Shown: positions 1-10,477, counted from the stretch's first letter. The stretch: DNA of 30,000 bases from Chrysomallon squamiferum (GCA_012295275.1 CM022670.1:37515275-37545274), one strand, 5' to 3'. The notes: generated by a model from the sequence alone, not told the origin. Program-made: numbers and translations.

Positions 1-97
1 ATCTGAAAATTCAGTGAAAATACGAACTCGACGAACATTTGCATAAACACTGTGAATGTAAACAATAATATAAATAATTATAATACTGATAACAACA

Positions 98-160
<63 letters not shown>

Positions 161-221
161 TAATAATAACAGTAATAATAATAATGTAATGTTATGGATT
201 GCAATATACTTCAACTGGCAG
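1..221 (+). other. Intron (gene A, before the linker exon) with AAT microsatellite
   Basis: The window opens inside an intron. A pure AAT/ATA tract runs at about 97-163, followed by interrupted units. Base 1 corresponds to about 20124 in gene B. Confidence 0.7.
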
Positions 222-370
222 GTATAAAATGCGAAGAAAGCAACTGACACGGACCACAGTTCAAGCAGAACTTGCAGTGGAGGATCCTTTCACCGGAAAG
301 TCGTTGAAGAAGGTCAAAGCAAACCATAATGTTAGACTCGTTATTCGACTGACGGCTACGAATCAAAGTG
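222..370 (+). CDS. Gene A exon: ZP-N/ZP-C linker
   Basis: The acceptor follows ...ACTGGCAG and the donor is G|GTAAAT; the exon enters in phase 2 and leaves in phase 1. It encodes about 49 residues (YKMRRKQL ... RLTATNQSG), including the 'V-x-DPFTGK' strand typical of the start of ZP-C. It has six base differences from the matching exon in gene B, four of which change residues (T/K, S/A, K/N, T/K). Confidence 0.78.
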
Positions 371-3300
371 GTAAATACATTACACATAGCAATACAAATT
401 TAGATCATATGCTCGAATAGTGATGGGTAGCTTGGTTAATATTTCCTCTTTTTTTTTTTTTCTTTGGTGGACCCTGTCCAGTTCAACTCACTGCTATGCG
501 ATGGTTTATCGATCGTCGTGGTATATGTATTTTCGTGTCTCTGCTTCGTGTTTTAATTCAAACTGTGTTTTTAACTGTGAATCGCATCTGACAGCCGATG
601 CGATTATGTCAAAAAGGTATCGTTAAATGGTACAATGTGTTCTTGTGAAGCTAGCACGAATATAAAAATGGTCAAATAAAATTTCTCGTTTTGTTGCTAG
701 TTTAAATATAAAAAGGTCGTATAAAACTGTCGAAGCTTCCTTTGGCTTGTCGAAAGAGCCAATAGCTTTTCTCGTTTTTTTTTCCGTTTTTTTCCTATCA
801 ATAATCATTGCAAACTGATGACTGATCGTTGGAAATTTTATATATATTATTTTTAATTTTTGAACTTAAGGGAAATAAGTGATAATGATTTCTAAAGTCC
901 AAATATATATATATATATAAAACTAACATGAACAACCGCAAGTAAAAAAGAAGCATTTCACCGGTTTAACGTGAAAGAAAAAATTTACACTGATGAATAG
1001 TCTGTGGCTCTAAACGATTCAACTAGTTTAGTTAGTGTATTAACGCTAAAATCAGCCAGTGACAGCTTTGGCTAATATGCTTTAATAATGTTTCCTTTTA
1101 ATTTTGAAATATACAATTTAAATAATCTGTTCTTTGTCGTTCTAGTGTACGAAAATTTCTTTGTTGCTGCAAAATTATTAACTTGGCACAAAGTCCACTG
1201 ACGAAATGCGACAATCGACCCAGTATAAGATTTTCAGTAATTACCTCCCTTACTTGGCGTCTCCATTTCTATAATAATTATCAAAGAAAAATGATAAACG
1301 TTTTGAAAGTCTATAATTTTCTTTTGTTTTGTGTTTAGTTTGTTTTGTTTGCTTGTTTTTTAATTATTATTTTTATTTTTATTTGGAAGTAATAATATAA
1401 AAAAAAAAACAAAATGAAATGAAAAATAAATAAATACATTTTAAAAAATCAGAAGAAGACAACAAAAAACAAGAAAACCAAAAAATATTAACTATATCAT
1501 AATAATGAAATGTTAATCTTTATTTATGAGACAGCAATGAAAAAAAATAGAAAAGAAAAGAAAGGAAAAGAAAAGAAAAGAAAGAAAAAAAGAAATAGAG
1601 AAAAGTAAGCAGATGCATATACAGGTGTTTTTTTGTTGTTTTTTTCAAATAATTATTTTTTATTCTCACAAAGTATAATGTGATCTTTACAACAGTATCG
1701 GTCGTTTTCACAATATAAGCTGTCATTTGTAATTACTTTTAGAATATCACTAAAGATCATAATTGTCTATTAGAGAATTTTGTAAAATTGTTTTGCCTTT
1801 CTAAATTACAATAAAAACTGAAGATGTTAGAGGGAGGGAAATGTATGTATGTATGTATATATGTTTATGTATGTGTTGTAATATAGTATCAGAAATAATA
1901 TTATTTTTCATATTTAATTCCTTTTTCATATTTTTATATTTGAACCAAACACAAATCGTAGAATGAGCATTTTAATAAAACAACAAAAAGATACATACAA
2001 GTCGATATTTTAACTTTTATTATAATGTTATTTTTTGAAAAGAAATACAACTGAAACCTAACAGACTGAGTTTTGTTTCTCATAATAAATCATTACAACG
2101 TCTTAAAGTGTTGTTAAAGAAAATATTTATTCATATAATTAGTACTTTTGTTTGTTCATTCATTTTTTTATTTTTTTTTTTTTTTTAAATTACTTATTTA
2201 TTGCTTGGTTTATTTATGGCTTTCGGTGTTTGCATATCCATATATTTGCTTACTTTATTTATTTATTTATTTATATATTTATTAGACCTAGATGTGAAGG
2301 CGATCTCCCTATATAACTGCTTGGTTGGAACGGAAGACGGAGCTCATAAATTGGTTATCCTTGATGAAAAAGGGTGATATATTTTTACCTTCTGAAGTGT
2401 TGTTTGACTTTCATTATTTGTAGGTTTAAAATAGGTTCCTTACTAAATAACAAGTCACGTGGTATCTGTAAAATATGGAACAGCAGGTCCGCATTTGTTC
2501 CTTACATACAATCCGTTACTGAACTAAATAGATTAAACTGTTGTCAAGGCGACAGAAGCACAAAGGGACACGACTCTCGTGTGATATATTTAGCAGACTG
2601 ATCGAAAGGTCACTGCCGCGCATGCGAAAAAGGATTCGTTATAATTGTTAGAATCTTGGTATTCTCATAGCCACATTAATTTTTTACATCACAGTTTTCA
2701 GCAGTCGCTTATTCCTCTTTCAATTCATTAAATTTATAAATATGAGTTACAATAGCTATTTACGAAGCGTGTAAGGGTCACGATATGTTCTGAACTATTC
2801 CATACCATTTCTAACAAAATGTTGTATTAAATAATGCGTTAACAGCAGAGTTTAACTGCTTTACATTATATCCCATAATCGTAATTATGACCATCGATTA
2901 TGACAGATCAGTCAAACTGAACCCAATTTTTGATTCAAGCTTTCACACAGTTAGTACATTTAGTAGCAGTTCATTAGGTGTTTTTTTTTTCTTCTTTTTT
3001 TTCAAACAAATGCACACAATTTATCGACTAACTAAGCCATAACTCATATATATATATATATCCTACGTCATCATTAATATTTACTGTTTATTTTTACTTA
3101 GTATCATAAATAATTTTTTTTTTTATTTTCAGATGTAACACAAACAATTCTGACATTGTTTTTACCGAAAGAAATGGCACTGTCATACTGTCGAGTCCTT
3201 TCCGTACCTTCACCTTTTCTGGATACACTAAACTGGTTTTCTCTTGCCGGTTTGATATATGCTTCAGTGCAGAAGACAGACTGTGTGAAGATGTAAGTAA

Positions 3301-3537
3301 ATCTGTGTGTATGTGTCCCTCCCTGCAGTTGTGTGTGTATGTGTGTTTCTCTGTGCTTATTTGTATACATCTGCATCCCAGTGTTTGTTAGAGTATACAT
3401 ATATGTATGTGTGTGTGTGTATATATGTGTGTGTGTGTGTATATGTATGTGATTGTGTAGGTAGCTATGAATGTATATGTTAATTTCATGTATGTTTGTC
3501 TGTCTCCAGCCTGACAATGTTTTCTTGTCAGTGTATG

Positions 3538-3568
<31 letters not shown>

Positions 3569-3792
3569 ATTCATATACACAAGTTGTGGTTTCACCACTG
3601 TTTTGTTTGATGATTGATATTAACATCTTTGCTGAAAGAAAGAAAGAAAGAAAAATTTTAAGTTGTCATTATAGTCATACTCGTCTTAGATGTTCTCTGT
3701 AACAGTTAAATTGTAATGTAAATTTAGGAAGCAAATAAATAAATAAATAAATAACATGCGAAAAACAAAGACTTCTCCATTGCTCACTTTCT

Positions 3793-3842
<50 letters not shown>

Positions 3843-3994
3843 AACTCATTGCCGTTGCTTGTATTATTTAAAGTTATTTAAAATTTCTCTTTCAGAGATG
3901 TAATTTGTTCAGAGAATCCTTCTTGTATGAGGCTCTTCATCCCAGTATTTTGAACATTTTCAACAAAACAGAAGCCAGCTTAGAACTAGTGTAG
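222..3994 (+). CDS. Gene A, 3' part: ZP-domain secreted protein (tandem copy 1)
   Basis: The last four coding exons of a lectin/EGF/ZP gene lie at 222-370, 2286-2373, 3133-3292 and 3896-3994; earlier exons are left of the window. Phases match across every junction. The product continues from a ZP-N domain with a linker strand (VEDPFTGK), then the ZP-C signatures: an isolated Cys in YNC, LVILDEKG joined to CNTNN (the classic 'LIDxxGC' turn split by an intron), an FxFxGYxKLVFSC strand, and the closing DICFSAEDRLCEDRC cysteine cluster. In known ZP proteins this module polymerises into extracellular matrix or filaments. There is no transmembrane segment or GPI-type tail before the TAG stop, so the protein looks secreted, or its polymerisation control is unusual. 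AATAAA follows the stop at 4035. The copy aligns to gene B at an offset of about 20.1 kb, differing mainly in the tail. Confidence 0.82.
371..2285 (+). other. Intron of gene A, no other feature seen
   Basis: A long AT-rich intron with homopolymers, a TA run near 903 and a purine-rich (GAAAA-type) tract near 1540-1600. The counterpart in gene B is 20490-22395. I see no coding exon on either strand. Confidence 0.7.
2286..2373 (+). CDS. Gene A exon: ZP-C core (LID-like strand)
   Basis: The exon lies between TTTATTAG and the donor GTGATA, phase 1 to 2. It encodes DLDVKAISLYNC and HKLVILDEKG, matching the ZP-C region around the first ZP-C cysteine and the 'LID..G' turn. It has one synonymous difference from gene B. 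The donor is weak but the phase fits both neighbours. Confidence 0.75.
2424..2601 (+). CDS. Possible alternative terminal exon of gene A
   Basis: An acceptor-like site (TTTCATTATTTGTAG) follows the ZP-C core exon by only 50 nt. The reading frame that continues phase 2 of that exon stays open for 59 residues (GFKIGSLLNNKSRG ... VIYLAD) to TGA at 2599. The same frame is open in gene B at 22534-22711. Using it would cut ZP-C after LDEKG and add an unrelated tail. The 50-nt intron and weak GTGATA donor argue against it, so this stays tentative. Confidence 0.25.
3133..3292 (+). CDS. Gene A exon: ZP-C cysteine-rich region
   Basis: The acceptor is TTATTTTCAG and the donor GAT|GTAAGT is close to ideal; phase 2 to 0. 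It begins with the cysteine of the 'GC' turn, carries N-linked sequons (NNS, NGT), and ends with FSCRFDIC and DRLCED, the cysteine pattern of ZP-C. All 160 nt are identical to the gene B exon. Confidence 0.82.
3293..3895 (+). other. Intron of gene A with GT/TA and CA microsatellites
   Basis: It contains mixed GT/ATGT runs (about 3300-3450), a TA run at 3538-3558, a GAAA run near 3636 and a pure CA tract at about 3794-3840. No exon was seen. It corresponds to 23389-23983 in gene B. Confidence 0.65.
3896..3994 (+). CDS. Gene A terminal exon: C-terminal tail
   Basis: The acceptor is CTCTTTCAG. There are 33 codons including the TAG stop, starting with RC (the last ZP-C cysteine) and ending SLELV. 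The middle of the tail differs at seven residues from the gene B tail although both flanks are identical. Gene A has an NKT glycosylation sequon in the tail where gene B reads NKP. Confidence 0.8.
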   Translation, partial: RCNLFRESFLYEALHPSILNIFNKTEASLELV

Positions 3995-4034
3995 AGTGCT
4001 TTTTGTTTTGTTTTGTTTTTTCGTCAGAATGGTG

Positions 4035-4040
4035 AATAAA
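4035..4040 (+). terminator. Candidate poly(A) signal of gene A
   Basis: AATAAA lies 41 nt after the stop codon and is conserved at 24123 in gene B. A second AATAAA at 4416, followed by GT/T-rich sequence, could serve a longer 3' UTR. Confidence 0.5.
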
Positions 4041-4063
4041 GCATCAAACGAAAATAATATCTT

Positions 4064-4280
4064 GTAAAGCTTATAGTTATGTAATCAGATCAATTATTAT
4101 TATTATTATTATTATTATTTTGCAATAACACCTAGTGGTGTCAGTGGTAGTAATTGTAGAGGGAGTAGTGTAAAGCTTATTGTTATTTAGTCATATCTAT
4201 TATTATTATTGTTGTTGTTGTTGTTGTTGTTTTGCTATATCTCCTGTGGTAGCAGTAGTAATAACAGTAGAGGTGGTATC
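4064..4280 (+). repeat. Two-copy 106-bp direct repeat in the 3' flank
   Basis: GTAAAGCTTAT at 4064 and again at 4170 each begin a block: a TTATTTA/TAATCAGA-like stretch, an ATT or TTG triplet run, TTTTGC, then a GGTGTCAGTGGTAGTA-like end. The two units are diverged. The same pair occurs after gene B (about 24150-24365). Confidence 0.5.
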
Positions 4281-5303
4281 ATTGTAGCTGATAAAATTAA
4301 AGACAACAACCCTGTAATTATAGCAGCAGAATATAAAACTGTGTAACTATCATTTTACACATAAATTATAATGTATACTTTAACTAACTAATGTGACAGC
4401 TGATTAAAAATCGACAATAAAAATTTGCTTTCTATTTGATGTTTGTATTTTATTGATAGCTGCATTACTATTTAATTCCTATTAAATATACTCTTTTTGT
4501 CTGTCTTTGTATTATATTTATAACTCTAATAATTTTTTCTAAAAGTAGATGTTTAAAATTTAATTAATCTTCATATATTTTTAAATATTAGTTATTATGA
4601 TTATTATTACTATTATTATTATTATTATTATTATTATCGCCAATAACATATGCATACAAATTTAAGATAGATTTGCAACAAACGAACAGAACCAACAAAA
4701 CAAACGTCAAGAAATCGATTAACAAACGTTAACAGAACCAACAAAAACTCAAACGTGAAAAAGTAAAATTGGAATTATAAAGATTTTGTTAGCTCGGTCA
4801 GATAAAAATAATAAATAACAACATTAATGTCACAAAATCAAGATCTTAAATACCAAATAAAGTAATGCGAAGACTAAACTGAGTTAGTAAATTTAATTGG
4901 AATTATGTGCGCGAAAAATGTCTGTGCCTGTTTTTTGTTGGCAGAATGCATATTTGTTCGGATGTTGTTTAACAAACATGATAAATTTAATAAATTTCAA
5001 CTATCGTTCATCATTTTTAATAAGAATGTTCTCCTGATAAATTTTACTTCGTTCAGTTTAAAAAGAAATCTTACCAATAAAAATAAATCTTAAAAACTGC
5101 ATGGTTCACAAAAAAAAAAAAAAAAAAAAAAAAAAATTCAGCTTAACGGCGTACGCAACAAACACAAAAATAAATAAATAAATAAATAAATAAACTACAA
5201 ATATTGTTAAATCAGATAATAAGAACAAATATTTTGCAATAACGCTGCAATGCACTTTTTCTTTGTTAATAGAATGGGATCTTGTTTATGGTCTTTCTCG
5301 CAG

Positions 5304-5435
5304 ACAAGAAAGTACATTCCCAGTTATGGAGTTGGAACGGGAAATAGTAAAAAAAAAAAAAAAAAAAAATCACAAACTGCGACAATAACCGAACCAGGGG
5401 GCGCTGTTTCCTTTCTCGTGTTATAATTACAGAAG
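5304..5435 (+). ncRNA. Possible unassigned exon with strong splice sites
   Basis: A good acceptor (GGTCTTTCTCGCAG) and an ideal donor (AGAAG|GTAAGT) bracket 132 nt, conserved at about 25485-25616 after gene B. The reading frame is broken by a variable A-rich tract, so it would be non-coding, or fortuitous. It contains the CTCF-like motif described separately. No partner exon was found. Confidence 0.2.
5391..5406 (+). promoter_or_regulatory. CTCF-like motif (forward)
   Basis: GAACCAGGGGGCGCTG matches the bilaterian CTCF core consensus at 14 of 16 positions, all but the first two. It is conserved at 25572-25587 and stands out in a very AT-rich region. Confidence 0.4.
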
Positions 5436-5479
5436 GTAAGTCTAATTGAGTCTGATAACCATTAATATAAAATCCTGTA

Positions 5480-5511
<32 letters not shown>

Positions 5512-5542
5512 TTCATTCGTTCATTCATTCATATCTCCTTAC

Positions 5543-5934
5543 CTGTAATAAATATATTTATCATGACCCTTTTGAGTGGTTACACTGAACAAGTAGCGCT
5601 GAGAATTTGGAACAGACGAGTTATTCCCCTTCGATGAAGACTTATGACATGTCTGTCTACATAAATCACGTTGATTTGAAGATTCAGTTTTGACGGTTTT
5701 AACTCTGCTGTGGTTATTGGCTATTCGAGTCTGCATTTGTTTAAGTTTTTCTCTGAAGACTGCTTGAGAGTATTTATTTTCCGCCGCAAACATTCGTTTA
5801 TTTCTTTCAAACATTTTTATCTCTCTTTCGTATCTCGTTCGCAGATCATGATGTTTTCTGAGGATTTGGGAACTAACTGATTTCTTTCTCATTGTTTCTA
5901 GTCGCACCTCCCTGTTTGCATCAAAATCCATCAT
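5543..5934 (-). CDS. First coding exon of an unrecognised minus-strand gene (spacer A-B)
   Basis: The exon begins ATGATGGATTTTGATGC, runs 130 codons and ends CAG|GTAAGG, a strong donor, in phase 2. The product is basic and probably alpha-helical in its first 75 residues (RLETMRKK, RTRYEREIKMFERNKRMF, FREKLKQMQTRI), then turns Ser/Asn-rich. No signal peptide or known domain is recognised. Only one base differs from the second copy (giving S/N near residue 21), although nearby sequence differs by several percent, which suggests real coding constraint or recent conversion. Upstream on this strand an acceptor-like TTTCAG may mark a 5' UTR intron. No downstream exon was found, so the gene may be broken or have distant exons. 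Confidence 0.55.
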
Positions 5935-6504
5935 GGCGTCAGGTTTTTTTTGTATTGTCCTATTCTGAAATCTTTTTCTCGCTTAATCTTTCTTTCTTGT
6001 TTAAACTGTATTTCTTATTTTTCATTTTATTTTTAATAACGTTCACATTTTGCTAATTTCCTGTAGAATAATTTTCCTGTTTATTTCTTCTTATTATTCT
6101 TTTTTTAAAATAAACTTTTGTCCTTTCAATAAAATATTTTTTAATCGTTTTCTTCATAAAAGAAGAAGTAGAAGAAGAAGAAAATAACACTGATTAACTT
6201 AAAACATGTCAATGTACTGCATAATATCGGATAAATATTTCCTTCTACTTTCAAAACAGCAAATTACATCGCAAACAACATTTATATCTCTGTATATTAA
6301 AACCAGTTGATGACTCCAACTTTGCACATTTCGTAATACATTTTCATCAACCACAAATACAGATTCCTGAATTGTATCCTTCGATTATTGGACTTAAGTA
6401 ACAAAATAACTTCTAGAAATAGCTTGCTAATTCAGAAATATAATCGCCGTTTAATCTTTTTGAAAATGTTCACGTACCGTAAATATTGTCACCTTTAGCT
6501 TGCA

Positions 6505-6571
<67 letters not shown>

Positions 6572-7579
6572 AAATAAATAAATAAATAAAAAACAACAAT
6601 AATAATAATAAATAATTAATTAGATAAATAAATAAAAATATTAATCAATAATAACTATTATTATCATTGAAGAATGCAACCGACATAATCAAATGCTGAG
6701 GACCGTTAATATCGAATATCATTAATACTTTACATTCCCACTGACGGACGCCATTTTTTTTTCTGCTATTGTTGTAAATTTCTGGAGCCTATAAGCTGCA
6801 GAAATCATTAACCACGATTCGCTGGTTCAGATATTAACAGTTGGTGACAAACGCTCAGGTTTCCGCATCACAAATACATTTTTTTTAATTATTATTATTA
6901 TTTTAAAGAAACAATAGAGAAATCCAGATATCCGTGAATCCGGCTTTTAATTATAGCAGACGAAAAAAAAAAAAAAAAAAATAAAAAATAAAAAAAAATA
7001 AAATAAAAAATAAAAAAATCAGTATATTACAGGCATCCTATCATTTGTGTTTTGAACGATATTTACATTAGCTGCAAGATTTGTTGTTAAAAAATATATA
7101 GTATAATAATAATAATTAATAATAATAATAATAATAAATAATAATAATAATATGCTGTATATTTCCAATTTTTTTTTTTTCCCTGAACTGTCCTCATTTA
7201 TTTCTCATCCTCATGCTTAGATTTAATAATTCGAAATTATTATTATTGTTGTTATTAACCTTAAAAAAGAAATAACAATAGTAAACATACCAGTTGACGA
7301 TGACATTAAATAAAATACGGAAACGCATCTGCGATAAACTGTTTGCTGGATTTTACTACAAAGATGAATTTTTCGGAAGTTGTTTGGAATTATTTTGTGT
7401 TGTTTTGTTGTTGTTTTTTTTTTTCTTTTTTGTTGTTGTTGCTGCTGCTGTCGTCGTTTTCATAGAAAAATGTTTCAAGAGTTGTAATCATGTTAGCTGT
7501 ATTTCATATAGATTTATATCGAATAAACATTCCAGCTATTTCCATTTAACTCTTGCTTTTAAAAAACAAATATAGATTG

Positions 7580-7903
7580 TACAGGTACTGAAATCCAGAA
7601 AGACCAGAAAACTGGAAGTTTTTTTCCCGACGCTATTTTCGTAGTTCGCGCACGCGGTGTTGTCCTCACCAGACTGGAACTACTCTTTCAAGCCGCGTGG
7701 CGTTCATTCACTCGCCGCATTGTTTAACGTGTCGAGTCGCCACTTTTCGTCGTATCGTCAATTTTCTTTATGTTTTTAATTATAAAATGTTTATGCCTAA
7801 TTATTTACGTATTTAGATGCCTTGGAACCAGAAAACCGGAAAATCCAGAAATCCGGAATGCTTCAGGCCACAAGGAGTCCGAATAATTGGTCCGGTACCT
7901 GTA
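7580..7903. mobile_element. Small Tigger/pogo-like non-autonomous element
   Basis: A perfect 9-bp inverted pair, TACAGGTAC ... GTACCTGTA, bounds 324 bp. Inside both ends lie 'ccagaaaaccgg / aatccagaaatccggaatgcttc' type runs. These resemble the termini of mammalian Tigger-like elements, which I recall as beginning CAGGTTGAGTATCCCTTATCC and containing repeated ATCCGAAAT words. The centre (about 7630-7760) is unusually CpG-rich for this window. No transposase is present. The family name is from memory. Confidence 0.45.
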
Positions 7904-8761
7904 TTATCCGTATTGAGTACAGAACAGAATTGTTCAGTTTCCACCCGTGTAGGAGTAACAGTCGATTCTGCAGGCCTAAATTCGTTAAAGTAGTTATTAA
8001 AATAATTTTATTACATTTTCACCAAAGCACAGGGATTAATTGTAAATAAATATGTAACTGCCCTACAACGAAAAATTTTCACTATGATTTGTCATAGTTG
8101 GCTTTATAACGTGAAATAAAGAGACTTACAGATTCTGCGCATATTATTTTTCAAACTCGCATAGATACGCTTGTATTTTCCTGTATACAAGTGAAACTAC
8201 ACACACACACACACGTAGAGTAAATTTTAATATAGATGAGATTAACGTTTCATATCCTGTACATATGTAAATAATTATGATAATAAATTTGGCTTATATT
8301 TTATTCTTGATTTTTTTTTTTTCCCATTGTCAAATGAAAGAAGACCTTTGGTCACAGTCAACAAGCTTGTTTTATAAAGAAATGCAACAAAGTCGTACAC
8401 ATAATTAAATAAATAAAACCTTACCAAAAAAAGAAAAAGAAAAAAAAAATGTGTTAATAATAATAATCTTATCATTAGTGCTGAAAATCTGATTATAAAA
8501 AGAATAGCGTGTGTGTCCATACTCTACAATAATCCTTATTGTGTTTACTTTTCGTCTGTGTGTATTCCTTGACTTTATGTTCTTAACACTCATAATCCAA
8601 TGAACGAAACTTTAATAATAACTTATTACTTCAGGACTTACTGTGTGTGTTACACTGTAGATGTGATACAGTGCCGAAATAACAAGAAAATAATGCTATC
8701 TGTTCTTGTTCAATTTTAATCCTTGTATCCTCGGTTTATTAATATGTAAAAGTATATTGTA

Positions 8762-9130
8762 TGTAATATTTGCTTATGAAACGTGTACTATTATTATCTT
8801 GTACCAGTCTGTCTAATATGCTTGTAATATTAGTATCATTATTAATTATACCGTGTAATAATGTGTTTATTAAACCTGTAATATCGGTACCTTGCAATTA
8901 TTATATATTTTAATAAATATTTAGTGTATTAAAATATACTAATTATTAATACACACGTATTTGTTTATTTAATTTCTAATATTAGTTTTTTTGCATTAAC
9001 CACGGCTTGTAATATTTGTTTGTTTAATTTTAATATTAGCAACTTGTACTAATTATTAATTATAATATCTGTTTAATAAACTTGTGCTTTTGGTACATTG
9101 TGTATTATTTACGCTTTATAACATTTGCTT
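8762..9130. repeat. AT-rich degenerate tandem repeat
   Basis: The word TGTAATATT or a close variant recurs at about 8762, 8823, 8878, 8976, 9008 and 9062, each followed by TTGTTTAAT/TTATTAA-like text. Spacing is roughly 55-60 with gaps. It may be an old minisatellite. Confidence 0.3.
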
Positions 9131-9574
9131 ACTATGGCGTAAAACAAACACCAGTTAAAACCTGTTTACAAAATCATTGCTTAGCCCGAGTATCATTTGG
9201 CAGAGAACAACTCAGACGGACATATGGATGGATATCGCTGGTTCCCCGCCAGAGATAGGTCTGTATCGTTTTTTTTGTTGTTTTTTTTTTGGCTAAACTC
9301 ATTTAACAGTAATTTTGACTTTACGTTCCTTTAGATCGGTCATTTTGGAATTGGCTGGTACCATAAAAAGAACAATGTAGTTGTACATACACACGCTACA
9401 AGATCCTTATCATAAGATGGCGGACTCGGAAATCTTCGGACGTTTGAATCGATCTCAGTCGTGACGTAAAGGTCAACTGATTTCATATTAGATCATCTAT
9501 ATTTAAGAAGAAGAAGAAGAAATTTAAAAAAAAAAAAAAAAAAAAAAATTAATAATAATAACAAATAATCATTT

Positions 9575-9632
9575 TCCTCGGCGGAGATTTGAACCACGGT
9601 CCTTCACGTGACAGGCGGGCCAAGTAGTATAG
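9575..9632 (-). tRNA. Degenerate tRNA-Asp-like sequence (pseudogene or SINE head)
   Basis: On the minus strand, CCCGCCTGTCACG (the Asp GTC anticodon arm) is followed by GGACCGTGGTTCAAATCTC, a B-box/T-arm, and a GAGGA acceptor-like end. The 5' half is degenerate and the anticodon stem does not pair well, so it is not a functional tRNA. It is conserved in the B-C spacer. A tRNA-derived SINE is an equally good reading. Confidence 0.45.
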
Positions 9633-10045
9633 TTTTTTAGTTTTTTTATTGCGTCTTTGCACCATTCCATGATCGGATGACTAAACCAGTTTTACAAGTG
9701 GATTCGAGAATTAATGTATAAAAAGGGAAACTATTTGCAGTCGGATAAAATATTATTTCTAAATAGTAACAATAAAACTTATATTTATATAGCACATTTT
9801 GCATTAATACTGTTCAAATCAGGTTGACAATACTACTCTGTTGACAGCAATAAAATAATAAAATGCAAAACACAGAGGAGTAGTAAGTGTATAATAAACA
9901 CTTTAATGTAGGCCTATATTTGATTTAAAACCGCTGGAAGTATCAGTTCTCTAAAATACTCCAGACTGTAGTGGCATATAAGAGAAAGCCAGCTCATCAG
10001 ATGAACAAGTTCGTGTGAAACCACATTGTTTTATTTTGTCTGAAG
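9633..10045. other. Conserved spacer, no gene seen
   Basis: It aligns closely with about 26227-26639. A CATATAAGAG box at about 9977 corresponds to a better TATATAAGAG in the B-C spacer. Nothing else is recognised. Confidence 0.5.
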
Positions 10046-10174
10046 GTAAATGGGGAGAATGGAAAGGAGAAAACTGTAGTGTTTGTGGCTCAGACTGTAT
10101 ACGAGTACGGAATTTCGCCCGAGTTTGAGAATTTCGTTCGGTCTGCTTAGGTCTGATTGAATACACAGAAATAC
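10046..10174 (+). pseudogene. TSP1-like exon, disrupted by a stop
   Basis: The exon is phase 1-1, with acceptor TTTGTCTGAAG and donor C|GTAAAA. Its frame reads GKWGEWKGEN, CSVCGSDC, VRNFARV, resembling the W-x-x-W and C-x-x-C core of a thrombospondin type 1 repeat. An in-frame TGA at 10126 replaces a cysteine codon that is intact in the matching sequence at 26640-26768. It probably belonged to a separate or ancestral multi-domain gene. The assignment rests on motif resemblance only. Confidence 0.45.
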
Positions 10175-10396
10175 GTAAAAAAAAAAAATGCTTGCAAGCG
10201 CGATAAGTGTTCTTCTCTTAGTAGTAGCAGTAGTAATAGTAGTAGTTGTAGCTTTAGATGTAGTGGTAGTACAAAGGCTGCTCGATTATTACTGCTACGA
10301 TTACGTCTACCGCTAGTACAAGAATTCTAAAGTCGCTACTGCTGTAGATTTTGCAGTGTTTAGAAATATGTAATTTTATATGTGTCTTCTTTTGTA

Positions 10397-10477
10397 GGTT
10401 GAACCCTGCTGATGTCGAAGAATCTAAAACAATAAATATTCATCTGGAAGAAACGGTGTTTATTTCGTTATTTCATT
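10397..10477 (+). pseudogene. Possible second remnant exon (NPADVEES)
   Basis: Sequence after TTCTTTTGTAG reads LNPADVEESKTINIHLEETV in one frame, open in both spacers with two residue differences from 26997. Its entry phase (2) does not match the exit phase (1) of the TSP1-like exon, so the two cannot be joined as they stand. The 3' border is uncertain. Confidence 0.25.

Larger units (their letters stand above)
5935..9548. other. Spacer block present between A and B only
   Basis: This 3.6-kb block has no counterpart in the B-C spacer, where minus-strand ORF sequence joins directly to an A-rich tract followed by the tRNA-like sequence. It holds an AAT tract at about 6508-6566, several homopolymers, a Tigger-like element (7580-7903) and an AT-rich degenerate repeat (8762-9130). 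I see no convincing exon. Confidence 0.7.

Noticed and set aside
11-250. Leu-rich open frame on the minus strand (also at 20136-20333)
   Set aside because: It is a translation of the AAT microsatellite.
3104-3598. Minus-strand frame rich in Thr-His (also 23218-23676)
   Set aside because: It reads GT/CA microsatellites and the antisense of the ZP-C exon.
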